A stretch of 64,000 nucleotides of DNA from Ascoidea rubescens DSM 1968 (lineage: Eukaryota; Ascomycota; Saccharomycetes; Ascoideales; Ascoideaceae), in NCBI RefSeq assembly GCF_001661345.1, contig NW_017962933.1, positions 207,013 through 271,012 of the forward strand, read 5' to 3'. This document shows, piece after piece, positions 41,398-51,458 of this stretch; positions within the stretch are counted from its first letter, which is position 1; each line of letters opens with the position of its first letter. The notes under the pieces were generated by a model, which saw nothing but the letters and a program-made list of their open reading frames with translations, was not told where the DNA came from and searched no databases. The translations under genes and the position numbers were made by a program.

Positions 41398-44090
41398 GAT
41401 TAGGAAAAGTATATATATATGAAGGAGAGGAGTGATGAAGCTATGAGCAGGAGTGGGAGCTTTCTAATAATAAATTGGACGATAGAATTGGATATTTATA
41501 GCACACAGAAAATCTGACACAAGAGGAAAACCAAAAATAAAACTGGAGCAGAATGTGGTGCTGTGCTGTTGGCTCGGAGTGGGAATTTGCCTGAGGGAGA
41601 AGGATTATATCGAGGTACCAAAACAGGCAGAGAGGGCTAGTTGAAGCAATTGGAGCAGGAGCTGGAGCAGGCGATGGATGATTGATCTGTAGCAGCCAGA
41701 AAGTGAGATCGATTATGGGTTCAAGGAGTATATATAAAAATAACAAATTTTTACAAATAGCGGAATACTAGAACGAGCCCAACACAAAAATACCCTGCTG
41801 CTATTTATAGCATATCTATTTTCGGCGGTCTAAGCCGCACATTCACGTACATGTGTCTCACGTGAGCGCTGACTAAGCGCTGACTCAGAAATGAGCCGTG
41901 ATGCTCTTTGTTAGCGCTGCTGTTTGTGCTTCTTTTGGCGCTGGAATAACGCTGCAAGGCAGGTACAGGTTTGCCCAATTGAGTTTACTCAGAGCAGCAA
42001 ATGTATCCACAGCTGTTTTTTGGCTTCCATTAATGAGGTGTGTTCAATGAGAAAGGCCGAATTTGTTGGATTACTAATGATGAGTATGATGTATGTTTGC
42101 AATAGACGTGTTAGTATTTGGTGCTTTGTGCCTATATATAAGATTCTATTATTCGCTTGATTTTCAAGAAGATGTTTATTTTTAATTGTTTGGCTACTGC
42201 ACAAGTTCTAAAAATAATTCACGATCATGGTTTTGATCGGAAAAATAGAGCTTTGAACTTTTAAGTCCTGGAAGTATGCGGAAATCACTGGATTTGTGAT
42301 TTGTTCATACGATTATTAATTCGAGAAATCAATTGATAGAGCATTTGAGATTGGGTTATTTTTAAATCGAGAAACTATTTGATTGGTCTATTATATTTGC
42401 AAAGGGGCAACGAAAAAATATTTTGCAAATAAAACTAATTTCGACCATTTTCCTATCCTATTATCCGTTCACCTGACCTTATAGCTGACTATGACGGCAT
42501 TTAAACGGGTAATACAAGTGATCAGGGTAAGATGATCAGCTAAAGTAATCGAGATGATTCAAGTATAGGAAGAGTTAATTTTGTTATCCGTCCGATTATT
42601 CCACAATCTCCAAAAACAGAGAAAAGAAAAAACGAAAAAATAAAGGAAAAAAACATAAAAACATAAATGAGTCACATGCGCTTTCAAATCGTAGAACATT
42701 GCAATAATAAATTGTTTACCCTCTTTAACCTTATCAGATTTAGCACTATCTTTATTTTTTAAACTTTTTTTAATTCACAACTCCAAATATTGGTAGCGGC
42801 CCGAAAATCGCTGCTTTACACTTGCCATGATTCCTAAAACTCAACTTCACGAGCTTAGATATATTTTTGAAATAACTTGTTTTGCTTTTTGTTTTTGCTA
42901 GTTCTATGGGAGTAACATTATTGAGGCTTTTTCCTTATTAAATCTCTTATCGGTCGCTCTGGATGAGCTATATAACTTATGTATCTCACAGTTCAAACCA
43001 TACACTCACACAATCTTTGTTTGTATTTGGCTTGTAATCATTTTATCTTGAATTTTATTGGGATTCAATTGCAGCTTATTATATTTTGCTATAGTAATTA
43101 TTTGATTATTAATGCCCGGACTGACTGAAGATATAATAAAGATCATGCACTAACACTGACGTTTTTGAAATGTGTTTTTTGATAAATTAATCTCAAAAGC
43201 AATATTTCTAGATGTTATTGTTTTCTTTTCTCCAATTTTGGACAAAAACAGTAGATGATTCAAGAGAGAGCTGATAATACACTTCACCAACACCAACAAA
43301 ATAGACAACAGAGACATACAATCTCCATATTAAACGTTTTTCTGTCATTATCAGCTTATTTCAGGCCAACGCTAAATAATAATTCCAAGCCCTATCTAAA
43401 CGTCCTACAGCAGCCAGCCTGGAATTGGGCAGCACATCCTTAGCGCTGTTCTCTGCTTTGCTCCACAACAGGTCCGGGCTGGTGCCTCAGAGCAATGCAC
43501 GCTTTGATTTGACACATCGGCATTTCGGCCAGCATGTTTGCATGCGCCACCGTGTTAGCCATCGTGGTCTTATGCATAATTATTTTACATAACACCCGTG
43601 CTCTCACTCTTTGTCCAGTCACGGGCAAACGTTTGATCAGCGCGCAAGACCCGCCGGCATAGGCTACAGAAGTGATGCAGTCGAGTCGCAGCGGAGCACT
43701 TTCCGAGCGGTGCGGGAAAATCACCGAAGCGCGACGATGAGTGTCGGTACAGCCCAAACGTGCCCTGCTTTTCTCTTCCTAATGCCGATTTTGTCCCAAA
43801 AGGAAAAGCGGAGTATCTTCTTTCCCTCCAGAAAGGTTGCTCATTCTGCTTCCAATGCGATTCCACAGGGGGCCTGTACTGTTTGCTTCGTTTGCCACAC
43901 TTATGCTCTGAATCCTCTCCCGTACCTACAGGGACTCCTAAATGCTCTTACACCTTACTACACAAATTTTTCAGTGATCAAATTTTATTCCTAATACACT
44001 TCTATCAACTATAAATACTTTTCAATTTATCTATCTTTTCTACTGTTATCCTCTTCAATCTTTAAATTCAGTTTATCCTCCAAATCATAA
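41398..44090. promoter_or_regulatory. 2.7-kb divergent region with Rlm1, AP-1 and E-box sites
   Basis: This is the longest gene-free stretch of the window. On the RLM1 side I see a perfect MEF2/Rlm1 consensus CTATTTATAG (41801-41810) and a one-mismatch copy ATATTTATAG (41492-41501). CACGTG occurs at 41859-41864, with a tandem AGCGCTGACT repeat containing TGACTAA (41870-41876) and TGACTCA (41881-41887). Sequence from about 42200 to 43250 is AT-rich. A GC-rich island (about 43440-43940) precedes the 44091 gene. Open frames in the island match no family and I call none. Confidence 0.6.
41801..41810. promoter_or_regulatory. Rlm1/MEF2 consensus site in the RLM1 upstream region
   Basis: CTATTTATAG is a perfect CTA(A/T)4TAG palindromic consensus, 404 bp upstream of the RLM1 ATG. 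It is compatible with autoregulation, which is known for Saccharomyces RLM1. Confidence 0.65.
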
Positions 44091-44813
44091 ATGGCTAATA
44101 CAAATTCAAATTCAATTAATAACATAACTTCAAAGGTCCCAAAGAGCTTCAAGGGTATCGCTGTCTTTGGCTTTGGCTCAATCGTCCCCATGCAGCTTTT
44201 TTACAATCATGTCAAACAACAACAGTTGCAACCTTCCTACAGAAGTCAATTTCATTGTCATCAACAGCAATTGCAATTTTCCTCTTTATCTTCCTCTAAT
44301 TTCAACAACATAATATCTAACAGCAATAACAACAATAACAACTCACTAAACAATATAAACAACATAAACAACATCAATACCATAAATAACTTGAGCAATC
44401 ACAATGATATTAGTGAAATCGAGTCTCCGATAAATAAAGATGATAAACTTTTTTTCTACAATGATCTAAAATCGCTCAACACAAACAATAGCTCTCATAA
44501 TAACAATGACATCAATGATTTAAACAACTTTAACAATCTCCATAACGGTAGCATGGAATACTCTTTAGTATCTTCTCCAGCCAGATTATCCTCCAAGGAT
44601 AACAACCTACTTTATAATGACTTAAATTTTAACACCTTACATCAATTACCCTCCAACATCATAAACACCAATAATACCAATAATGTCATCGATGCTAATA
44701 ACTCAAATCAAAATGACTTGTTTACTAATTTGAATGAATCCTTATTCAATGAGGTTATTAAAAGAGCGGAAATTAAACAATTAGCATGGGAAGTTAATGA
44801 TATTAATTTCTAA
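44091..44813 (+). CDS. Unrecognised Asn-rich protein
   Basis: I do not recognise this 240-aa product. Residues 14-38 hold a compact basic/hydrophobic block (KVPKSFKGIAVFGFGSIVP, then MQLFYNHVK) that may be a short membrane-associating segment. The middle is dominated by Asn/Ser/Leu low complexity (about 60-210). The last 20 residues, EVIKRAEIKQLAWEVNDINF, look helical and non-repetitive and could be a binding motif. A proper ATG and codon use like neighbouring genes support it as a real gene. The non-repetitive ends are what should be conserved in relatives. It is convergent with the 45032 gene. Confidence 0.55.
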   Translation: MANTNSNSINNITSKVPKSFKGIAVFGFGSIVPMQLFYNHVKQQQLQPSYRSQFHCHQQQLQFSSLSSSNFNNIISNSNNNNNNSLNNINNINNINTINNLSNHNDISEIESPINKDDKLFFYNDLKSLNTNNSSHNNNDINDLNNFNNLHNGSMEYSLVSSPARLSSKDNNLLYNDLNFNTLHQLPSNIINTNNTNNVIDANNSNQNDLFTNLNESLFNEVIKRAEIKQLAWEVNDINF

Positions 44814-45031
44814 TCAATAAAAAGAGAAAGGGAGAAAAAACAAAAAACAACATTTTCCTCAATTATCTAGTTTAATTATTTATCTCGCTTTACTTTATAT
44901 TTATATTTATGATCCTAACTTTAATTATATATCTTACTTTATACATTTTTTTTTCCTATATACTTGACTATATTATAATGATTTTAATTCATATTTATTC
45001 CTAATTTATTTCCAATTTACACGTACATATC

Positions 45032-45700
45032 TCATTCAACTAATGACCTATTATCTTCGATAATTCTCTCACTAACCGCCTTCATAACTAACAAATTATC
45101 TCTATTATTTAAATTACAACTCTCTTTTAATTTCTTTAAATTATCAAATGTCTTTTTTAACGTATTATACTTTTCTGAATCCTTTGAATCCTCATTATCC
45201 AGATTATCAACACTAAATGTCTTGTATACTTCGATAATATCATCCAATATATTGTAAATCAAATAACTAATTAAATTAAAATAAATATCTTCAAAATTTT
45301 TAAAATCTTTAAAGATATCCTCAAATAACTTGATTTGATCTTTTTCTTTCCCATTATTATACTCTTGTAATACTGAATTTAGAGCATCATAATAATAGTT
45401 CACTGTATTGTAATACTTCTTAATCGCCTCATCTCTTACATTTTCATTCCCACTACTAGTATCGCCAGTTTGGTCAGTTTCGTTATTGCTCTTCTTAATG
45501 TTTACTGAAGTTGGTAGATTCTCTTTGCACCAAAACAAATCATTGACAAATCCTTTATTTCCCTTATCTTTACTCTTATCGCCCTTTAATAAGTCATTAA
45601 TGGCTTTACTAATCAACTTGTCAACAGAGTTACTAGTATCGAGTAATACTTTAAATGCATTCAAGCTAATCTGTAATATACTATCATAAGCATCTGACAT
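45032..45700 (-). CDS. Unrecognised small helical protein
   Basis: The 222-aa product starts MSDAYDSILQISLNAFKVLL; the frame reaches 45715 only through TTG, so the ATG at 45700 is taken. It is predicted to be mostly helical, with an amphipathic N-terminus, a Lys/Gly/Asp-rich loop (about 45-60) and a Ser/Asn/Thr-rich loop (about 72-90). Helices rich in aromatic and acidic residues follow (YYNTVNYYYDALNSVLQEY, then FEDIYFNLISYLIYNILDDII), ending in a coiled-coil-like region. There are only two cysteines, so it is not a twin-Cys intermembrane-space protein. No signal peptide or clear membrane segment is seen. It could be a small complex subunit, but no family is assigned. Confidence 0.6.
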   Translation of the reverse strand: MSDAYDSILQISLNAFKVLLDTSNSVDKLISKAINDLLKGDKSKDKGNKGFVNDLFWCKENLPTSVNIKKSNNETDQTGDTSSGNENVRDEAIKKYYNTVNYYYDALNSVLQEYNNGKEKDQIKLFEDIFKDFKNFEDIYFNLISYLIYNILDDIIEVYKTFSVDNLDNEDSKDSEKYNTLKKTFDNLKKLKESCNLNNRDNLLVMKAVSERIIEDNRSLVE

Positions 45701-46147
45701 TTTTAAAAAAAACAAAAAATTTCCTATTCTCTTGTATTCTTGTACTCTTATAATCCTGTAATATAGTACTATGCTATATAGTGCTATGCTAATATATTAT
45801 ACCTTCGCTGGAAAAGAAAGTTATAACTTAGAATCTGATTTGCCAAATGGCAACTTTCAATTTCTTTTCGGCTCGCTTTTTTCCCTTAATTCCTTTGCTG
45901 GACATGAGCACACCAAAGCACTCTCAATTTGTAATCATAGCCCTTATCATATGAACATTTAAAAAAACAACAACCATATAAATACATATAAATCACCTTA
46001 ATTGAATACAACGATTAAAATCTATTACCTGGACAGCATACCCAGATACCATACGCAAAATACCTTTAATCAACATTGCTCAATTCAATTTAATTGTAAT
46101 TACACTTTTAAATATTCATATCCATTCTTATACATTTTCATCTCACC
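45701..46147. promoter_or_regulatory. Divergent promoter, 45032 gene / Cld1-like gene
   Basis: AT-rich 447 bp between divergent ATGs. TATA-like ATATAGT units near 45761-45790 are the only simple feature; no recognised factor site. Confidence 0.5.
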
Positions 46148-47662
46148 ATGTCTTCGGTGGCAACTAACAATACCCCAGTTCAAATTCATAACATCGAGTT
46201 TTCCTACGCAGACGCCTTCAAGTACTGGTGGAACTCATCCTTTAGAACTCTAAGAAAATACGAAAAAGATTTATTAGAGAGCAATCTCTCGTTTTACCCC
46301 ATCTCGGATGATAAGAAAATAACCGGAAAATTAATTGACACCAAAATCGATGATCATGATAATTATATTCACGAATTCTATATTGAAAATAATGAAAAAG
46401 ATTTAAAAAATCTCAAAAATGAAGATAAACATGTAATCTTCATTCATGGTTATGGCGCTTCGTTGGGATTTTATTTTAAAAACTTTCAAGATTTTTCAAA
46501 GATTCCCGGTATTAAATTACACGCAATTGATTTGCTTGGTTTTGGTTTGTCATCTAGACCAAGGTTTCCCAGAAAACAGAAGGAGAAAATCGATGATATT
46601 GACAGATCTCAAGATTATTTTTTAAGTTCTTTTGAGAGCTGGAGAAAGGCTAAAAAAATCGATAATTTTGTGTTGGTTGCTCACTCATTAGGTGGATACT
46701 TGGGTTTTTTGTATTCTTTAAAATACCCTGAACATATTGACAAGTTGGTACTAATTTCGCCTGTTGGTGTTGAAAGAAACTACTATTCGATCAGAGAAAA
46801 TTTGGCCAATAATGAAATTAATAATCATTTGAAGAACACAATTTTGGATAAATTGGCTCCAAGAAAAGTCAAAATGGAAGACGTTGTTCCCAATGGTAAT
46901 GCTTCAGATTCGGATGTTACTACTAATACTGAGACCAACCAGGGTCCTAATAAAGATGATAAATACAAAGGCAACCATAAACATAAAACCAATAAAGACA
47001 GTGGAGCACCTGAAGATCCGAATTCAATAGCAATTAACCAGGGCCCTGATTTGAAAAAGGAATTCAATACAGACAACCAGGTTGAGTTTGACCATGAACT
47101 ACAGACAAATAGATTATTGAGTATTCCAACATGGCTAAGAATATCTTGGGAAAGATCACTAGTGTCTCCCTTTGATATACTACGAGCAATGGGTCCTTTG
47201 AGTCCACATTTCGCACTAAAATGGTCGAGAAGAAGATTCAGCCAAACATTTAACAACACGAAGGATTTCATTACAATGCACAACTACGTTTACTACTCGC
47301 TACTAGTTGGGAAACCCTCTGGGGAATACTCAGTGGCAAGATTGTTGGCACCAGTAGCTGTGGCATACTACCCACTATTGGACAGAATACCCAAGGCCAG
47401 CAAAATCGATAAAAACAAGAAATCGCTTTTCACCAACATCCCCTCGCTCTGGCTCTATGGAGACGAAGACTGGATGAACAAGGATGCAGGCAACTTGATA
47501 GTGAACGAGATCAACAAGGTGCACAGCCAGTTGGACCTCGAGGGCAAGAGCAGCAGTGATCACCTCTCGCAGTTCAAGATCATCTCCAAAGCTGGCCATC
47601 ATGTCTACTTTGACAATCCTGCAGACTTCAAAGACGCCTTTTTGGAGTTCTCAGGCTGGTGA
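46148..47662 (+). CDS. ABHD4/5-type alpha/beta hydrolase (Cld1/Ict1 family)
   Basis: This 504-aa protein belongs to the family of yeast Cld1 (cardiolipin deacylase) and Ict1/Ecm18 and of human ABHD4/5, lipid hydrolases or lysophosphatidate acyltransferases. The oxyanion motif HGYG is at 100-103, the nucleophile elbow AHSLGG places the catalytic Ser at 180, and the SRPRFP segment precedes a long lid. The C-terminal GHHVYFD gives His484 in an HX4D arrangement with Asp489, which is characteristic of this family. SIPTWLRISWERSLVSPFDILRAMGPLSP is typical of the lid region. A Lys/Asn-rich insertion (about 245-315) enlarges the protein. No clear mitochondrial presequence is seen, so Ict1-like placement is possible. 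Codon use becomes GC-richer towards the 3' end. Confidence 0.85.
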   Translation: MSSVATNNTPVQIHNIEFSYADAFKYWWNSSFRTLRKYEKDLLESNLSFYPISDDKKITGKLIDTKIDDHDNYIHEFYIENNEKDLKNLKNEDKHVIFIHGYGASLGFYFKNFQDFSKIPGIKLHAIDLLGFGLSSRPRFPRKQKEKIDDIDRSQDYFLSSFESWRKAKKIDNFVLVAHSLGGYLGFLYSLKYPEHIDKLVLISPVGVERNYYSIRENLANNEINNHLKNTILDKLAPRKVKMEDVVPNGNASDSDVTTNTETNQGPNKDDKYKGNHKHKTNKDSGAPEDPNSIAINQGPDLKKEFNTDNQVEFDHELQTNRLLSIPTWLRISWERSLVSPFDILRAMGPLSPHFALKWSRRRFSQTFNNTKDFITMHNYVYYSLLVGKPSGEYSVARLLAPVAVAYYPLLDRIPKASKIDKNKKSLFTNIPSLWLYGDEDWMNKDAGNLIVNEINKVHSQLDLEGKSSSDHLSQFKIISKAGHHVYFDNPADFKDAFLEFSGW

Positions 47663-47969
47663 GACCTGTAGTTGTAGAAGCCTTATCTTATCTGGCCACT
47701 CTCCTCACCTCCATCGCTCCATCTCCTCGACGAGAAAGGAGCTGTTGGTGAATGGCTGAAAAGCCCACTGTCTTATGTAAGCGCTCTGACTCATTTTCCA
47801 GCTGCAGCTCCAACAAAAGAACCTTTCCAACACAGAGCTGCTGTGTTTGCTGATAACCTCCTGTAAGTTTCTCCATCGCAGCTCTTATCGTCGCCTGCTT
47901 TGCAATTGCCACAGCGCTGCTTTTCTATTTAAACTTTGTCGCTTCCCTCTTTTTTCACTGCTATTTTTT
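47663..47969. promoter_or_regulatory. ALA1 promoter
   Basis: A 307-bp pyrimidine-rich, comparatively GC-rich upstream region. The ALA1 frame is open back to 47847 but without an ATG. No defined element is recognised. Confidence 0.5.
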
Positions 47970-50900
47970 ATGTCAATTTTTCCTCTACTTTCAAACAACA
48001 CAAGGAAATACACACTCTCTCGCTGCTATCCATCTTCAATTACTCGTTTTAACCTCAATTATCACCTTAACCCTCTCCTCTTCAGAATGACCTTCTCAGC
48101 TACTGTTCAAAAGTTCCCTGACCCTGAGAACTGGAGCGCTACCAAAGTTAGAAATACCTTCATAGACTACTTCAAGGACGTGAAGGACCACACTTTTATC
48201 CCCTCATCCTCTGTAATCCCCTACGATGATCCTACTCTCTTGTTTGCTAATGCTGGTATGAACCAGTACAAACCTATCTTCCTCGGTACTGCTGACCCAA
48301 ATTCAATATTCTTCAACTTGAAAAGAGCTGTTAATTCTCAAAAATGCATAAGAGCCGGCGGTAAGCACAACGATTTAGATGACGTTGGTAAGGATTCCTA
48401 TCATCACACTTTCTTTGAAATGTTGGGTAATTGGTCCTTTGGTGACTATTTCAAAAAGGAAGCAATTGAATGGTCTTGGGATTTATTGACCAACGTTTAT
48501 GGTCTTCCCAAAGATCGTCTCTATGTTACTTACTTTGAAGGTGACACCAAACAAGGTCTCGAACCTGATTTAGAAGCTAAACAACTATGGGAGAACACTG
48601 GTATCGATCCTGATCATATTCTTCCCGGTGACGCCCATGATAACTTTTGGGAAATGGGTGACCAAGGTCCATGTGGTCCATGTTCTGAGATCCATTACGA
48701 TAGAATTGGTGGCAGAAATGCTTCTCATTTAGTCAATCAAGATGATCCAAACGTTTTAGAAATCTGGAATAACGTTTTCATGCAATATAATAGAGAGGCT
48801 GATGGCTCTTTAAGATCCTTGCCCGCTAAACATATTGATACTGGTATGGGGTTCGAAAGATTAGTATCGGTTTTGCAAGATGTCAAATCAAATTATGATA
48901 CTGATGTTTTCCAACCTTTATTTGAAACAATTCAAAAAATCACAAATGTTAGACCTTACAAAGGTTATTTTGGTGAAGAAGACGTCGACGGAATTGACAC
49001 TGCTTATAGAGTCTTAGCTGACCATGTAAGAACTTTGACTTTTGCAATTGTTGATGGCGGTGTTCCAAATAGTGAAGGTAGAGGCTATGTCTTGAGAAGA
49101 ATCTTAAGAAGAGGCTGCAGATTTGCAAGAAAATATATGAACTATCCAATCGGTAAAGAACCCTTTTTCTCCAAATTGGTTCCAACGTTAATTGACCAAG
49201 TCAAAGATATCTTTCCTGAAATTACAAAGAACACTGATAACTTATTTGAAATATTAAATGACGAAGAAAATTCTTTTTCTAAAACTTTAGATCGTGGCGA
49301 AAAATTGTTCTCAGAATATGCTCAAAAGGCCTTGAAATCAAATGACAAAACACTCAACGGTAAAGATGTTTGGAGATTATATGATACATATGGTTTTCCA
49401 GTTGATTTAACTCAAATCATGGCCGAAGAAGCCGGTTTAAAAATTAACCAATTTGATTTTGAAAAGGCAAAACAAGAAAGTTATGAAGCCTCGAAGGGTG
49501 GCTCTTCTACTACCGCTAAGGATAAAATAAAATTGGACGTATTTTCAATGAAAAAACTTGATGAAAATTCTCTCGTCGTTAAAACTGATGATAGCTTTAA
49601 ATATACAACAAATGATATTCATTCAAAGATTTTAGCCATTTATGACGGCAAGGAATTTACGTCCTCTATCAATACCACTCCAGAAAATAAAGAATTCGGT
49701 ATTGTTTTAGATAAAACACCCTTTTATGCTGAATCTGGTGGTCAAGAATATGATACAGGAAGATTGGTTATTGATGGCCAGTCTGAATTTGTTGTCACTA
49801 ATGTCCAACTCTATGGCTCTTATGTTCTTCATACTGGTTACCTAGCTGAAGGTTCTTTATCCGTTTCAGATCAAATAATCGCCTCATTTGACTTGGATCG
49901 TCGTTTACCAATAAAGAATAACCATACTGGTACCCATATTCTTAATCTTGGTTTACGTTTAGTTCTTGGTGATTCAATTGACCAAAAGGGTTCTTTAGTT
50001 GCTCCAGATAAATTAAGATTCGATTTCTCTCACAAAAAGCCTGTATCTATTGATGAAATCCAAAAAATTGAAGAAATTTGTAAAGACCAAATTAAGAAAA
50101 ATCTTGCTGTCTACTCAGAAGATGTCTCTTTACTTAGCTCAAAGGCTATTTATGGTCTAAGAGCCGTATTTGGTGAAGTCTACCCAGACCCAGTTCGTGT
50201 TATTTCAATTGGTGTTCCAGTTCAAGAATTATTAGAAAATCCTGATAATAAAGAATGGTACAGTTATTCTGTTGAATTTTGTGGTGGTACTCATGTTCCA
50301 AAAACCGGTGAAATTAAAGACTTAATTATTGTTGAAGAAAATGGTATTGCCAAAGGAATCAGAAGAGTAGTTTGCTATACAGGTGCTGCCGCCTTTAAAT
50401 ATCAAGAAATTGCTTTAGCAATGAATAGTCAACTTGATTCAATTAGTGTATTACCATTCGGCGAAATTAAAGAAAAAAAATTAAAAGAATTTGGTGTCGA
50501 ATTAAATAAATCATCCATTTCTCTCTTATCCAAGAATGAATTAAAAACAAAATTCTCTAAAATAGATAAGGCCTATAAAGATGAACTTAAAAAGAAATTA
50601 AAAGCTGAAAGTAAAAAAACACTCGATACTGTTCAAGGTTACTTCAAAGAAAATACTGATGCTAAAATTTTAGTTGCTCATGTTGATATATCATCTAACG
50701 GTAAAGCTATTACTGAGGCTTTCAATTATTTAAAAAAGTCAGCAAAAGATAAAACAGTTTATTTGGTCACTGGCAACAAATTTGACAAAAAAATTGCTCA
50801 TGGTTGTTATGTCTCTGATTCTTTACTATCTCAAGGAGTAAAATCAAATGAAATTACTGATTTAGCCAGCAAGTTTATTGGCGGTAAAGCTGGTGGTAAA

Positions 50901-50996
50901 GGCAATATTTCCCAAGGTATGGGTGATAAATTTGATGGTATCAATAATGCTGTTTCACAAATTACAGAACTTTTAAATCAAAAATTAAACTTATAG
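47970..50996 (+). CDS. ALA1: Alanyl-tRNA synthetase, two in-frame starts
   Basis: This class II synthetase charges tRNA-Ala. The catalytic domain shows PTLLFANAGMNQYKPIFLG, then KHNDLDDVGKDSYHHTFFEMLGNWSFGDYFKKEAI. The editing domain has HTGTHILNLGLR and the zinc site CGGTHVPKTGEI. The C-Ala domain ends with GGKAGGKGNISQGMG-type sequence. Two in-frame ATGs exist: 47970 gives 1008 aa with a 39-residue Arg/Ser/Leu-rich, acid-free leader that looks like a mitochondrial presequence; 48087 gives 969 aa beginning MTFSATVQKFPD, the cytosolic form. Saccharomyces ALA1 makes its mitochondrial form from ACG codons instead. A single gene serving both compartments is inferred. Confidence 0.96.
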   Translation: MSIFPLLSNNTRKYTLSRCYPSSITRFNLNYHLNPLLFRMTFSATVQKFPDPENWSATKVRNTFIDYFKDVKDHTFIPSSSVIPYDDPTLLFANAGMNQYKPIFLGTADPNSIFFNLKRAVNSQKCIRAGGKHNDLDDVGKDSYHHTFFEMLGNWSFGDYFKKEAIEWSWDLLTNVYGLPKDRLYVTYFEGDTKQGLEPDLEAKQLWENTGIDPDHILPGDAHDNFWEMGDQGPCGPCSEIHYDRIGGRNASHLVNQDDPNVLEIWNNVFMQYNREADGSLRSLPAKHIDTGMGFERLVSVLQDVKSNYDTDVFQPLFETIQKITNVRPYKGYFGEEDVDGIDTAYRVLADHVRTLTFAIVDGGVPNSEGRGYVLRRILRRGCRFARKYMNYPIGKEPFFSKLVPTLIDQVKDIFPEITKNTDNLFEILNDEENSFSKTLDRGEKLFSEYAQKALKSNDKTLNGKDVWRLYDTYGFPVDLTQIMAEEAGLKINQFDFEKAKQESYEASKGGSSTTAKDKIKLDVFSMKKLDENSLVVKTDDSFKYTTNDIHSKILAIYDGKEFTSSINTTPENKEFGIVLDKTPFYAESGGQEYDTGRLVIDGQSEFVVTNVQLYGSYVLHTGYLAEGSLSVSDQIIASFDLDRRLPIKNNHTGTHILNLGLRLVLGDSIDQKGSLVAPDKLRFDFSHKKPVSIDEIQKIEEICKDQIKKNLAVYSEDVSLLSSKAIYGLRAVFGEVYPDPVRVISIGVPVQELLENPDNKEWYSYSVEFCGGTHVPKTGEIKDLIIVEENGIAKGIRRVVCYTGAAAFKYQEIALAMNSQLDSISVLPFGEIKEKKLKEFGVELNKSSISLLSKNELKTKFSKIDKAYKDELKKKLKAESKKTLDTVQGYFKENTDAKILVAHVDISSNGKAITEAFNYLKKSAKDKTVYLVTGNKFDKKIAHGCYVSDSLLSQGVKSNEITDLASKFIGGKAGGKGNISQGMGDKFDGINNAVSQITELLNQKLNL

Positions 50997-51458
50997 ATTA
51001 AATTCCTGTATTGTTTGTTTTACATTTTTCTCGTTATATATTATAGCTTTAATCAGTCTCATGAATGTAAGATATTATAAGCTGACTGTATTAAATATAT
51101 TAGCTAATCCAAGAAAAATTTTCATTACTAAAAAAAAACCCAACAATAAGCAAGTAAAAATATTAAAAAGGTTTAGATGATGAAAAAAATAAACAATCCA
51201 TATAATATGAAACAGTAAATATAATTCCAATTAAAATTAAATTCAATTGTAAATTGGTTGAATATTATTAATTCCTGAATTAAGAAAAACATAAAATATA
51301 TATAATAAAATAAATTAATAGGCAAAAAAAAAAAAAAAATACTAATAAAACATTCAAAGAAAATGGAAAGGAAAAAGACATAAGTATAAGTGTGATAGTT
51401 GAAAACAGATAAAGTCAAAAAAATATGATCAAAATAATTTTTTAAAAAAGGATATCTA
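50997..51458. other. Convergent 3' region ALA1 / kinesin
   Basis: AT-rich 462 bp with A-tracts (notably near 51325-51340). The small hydrophobic open frame on the minus strand is a reading of T-rich sequence and is not called. Confidence 0.65.

Noticed and set aside
43440-43994. Overlapping frames of 90 to 130 codons on both strands
   Set aside because: GC-rich islands have few stops by chance; no family features and no usable conserved ATG.
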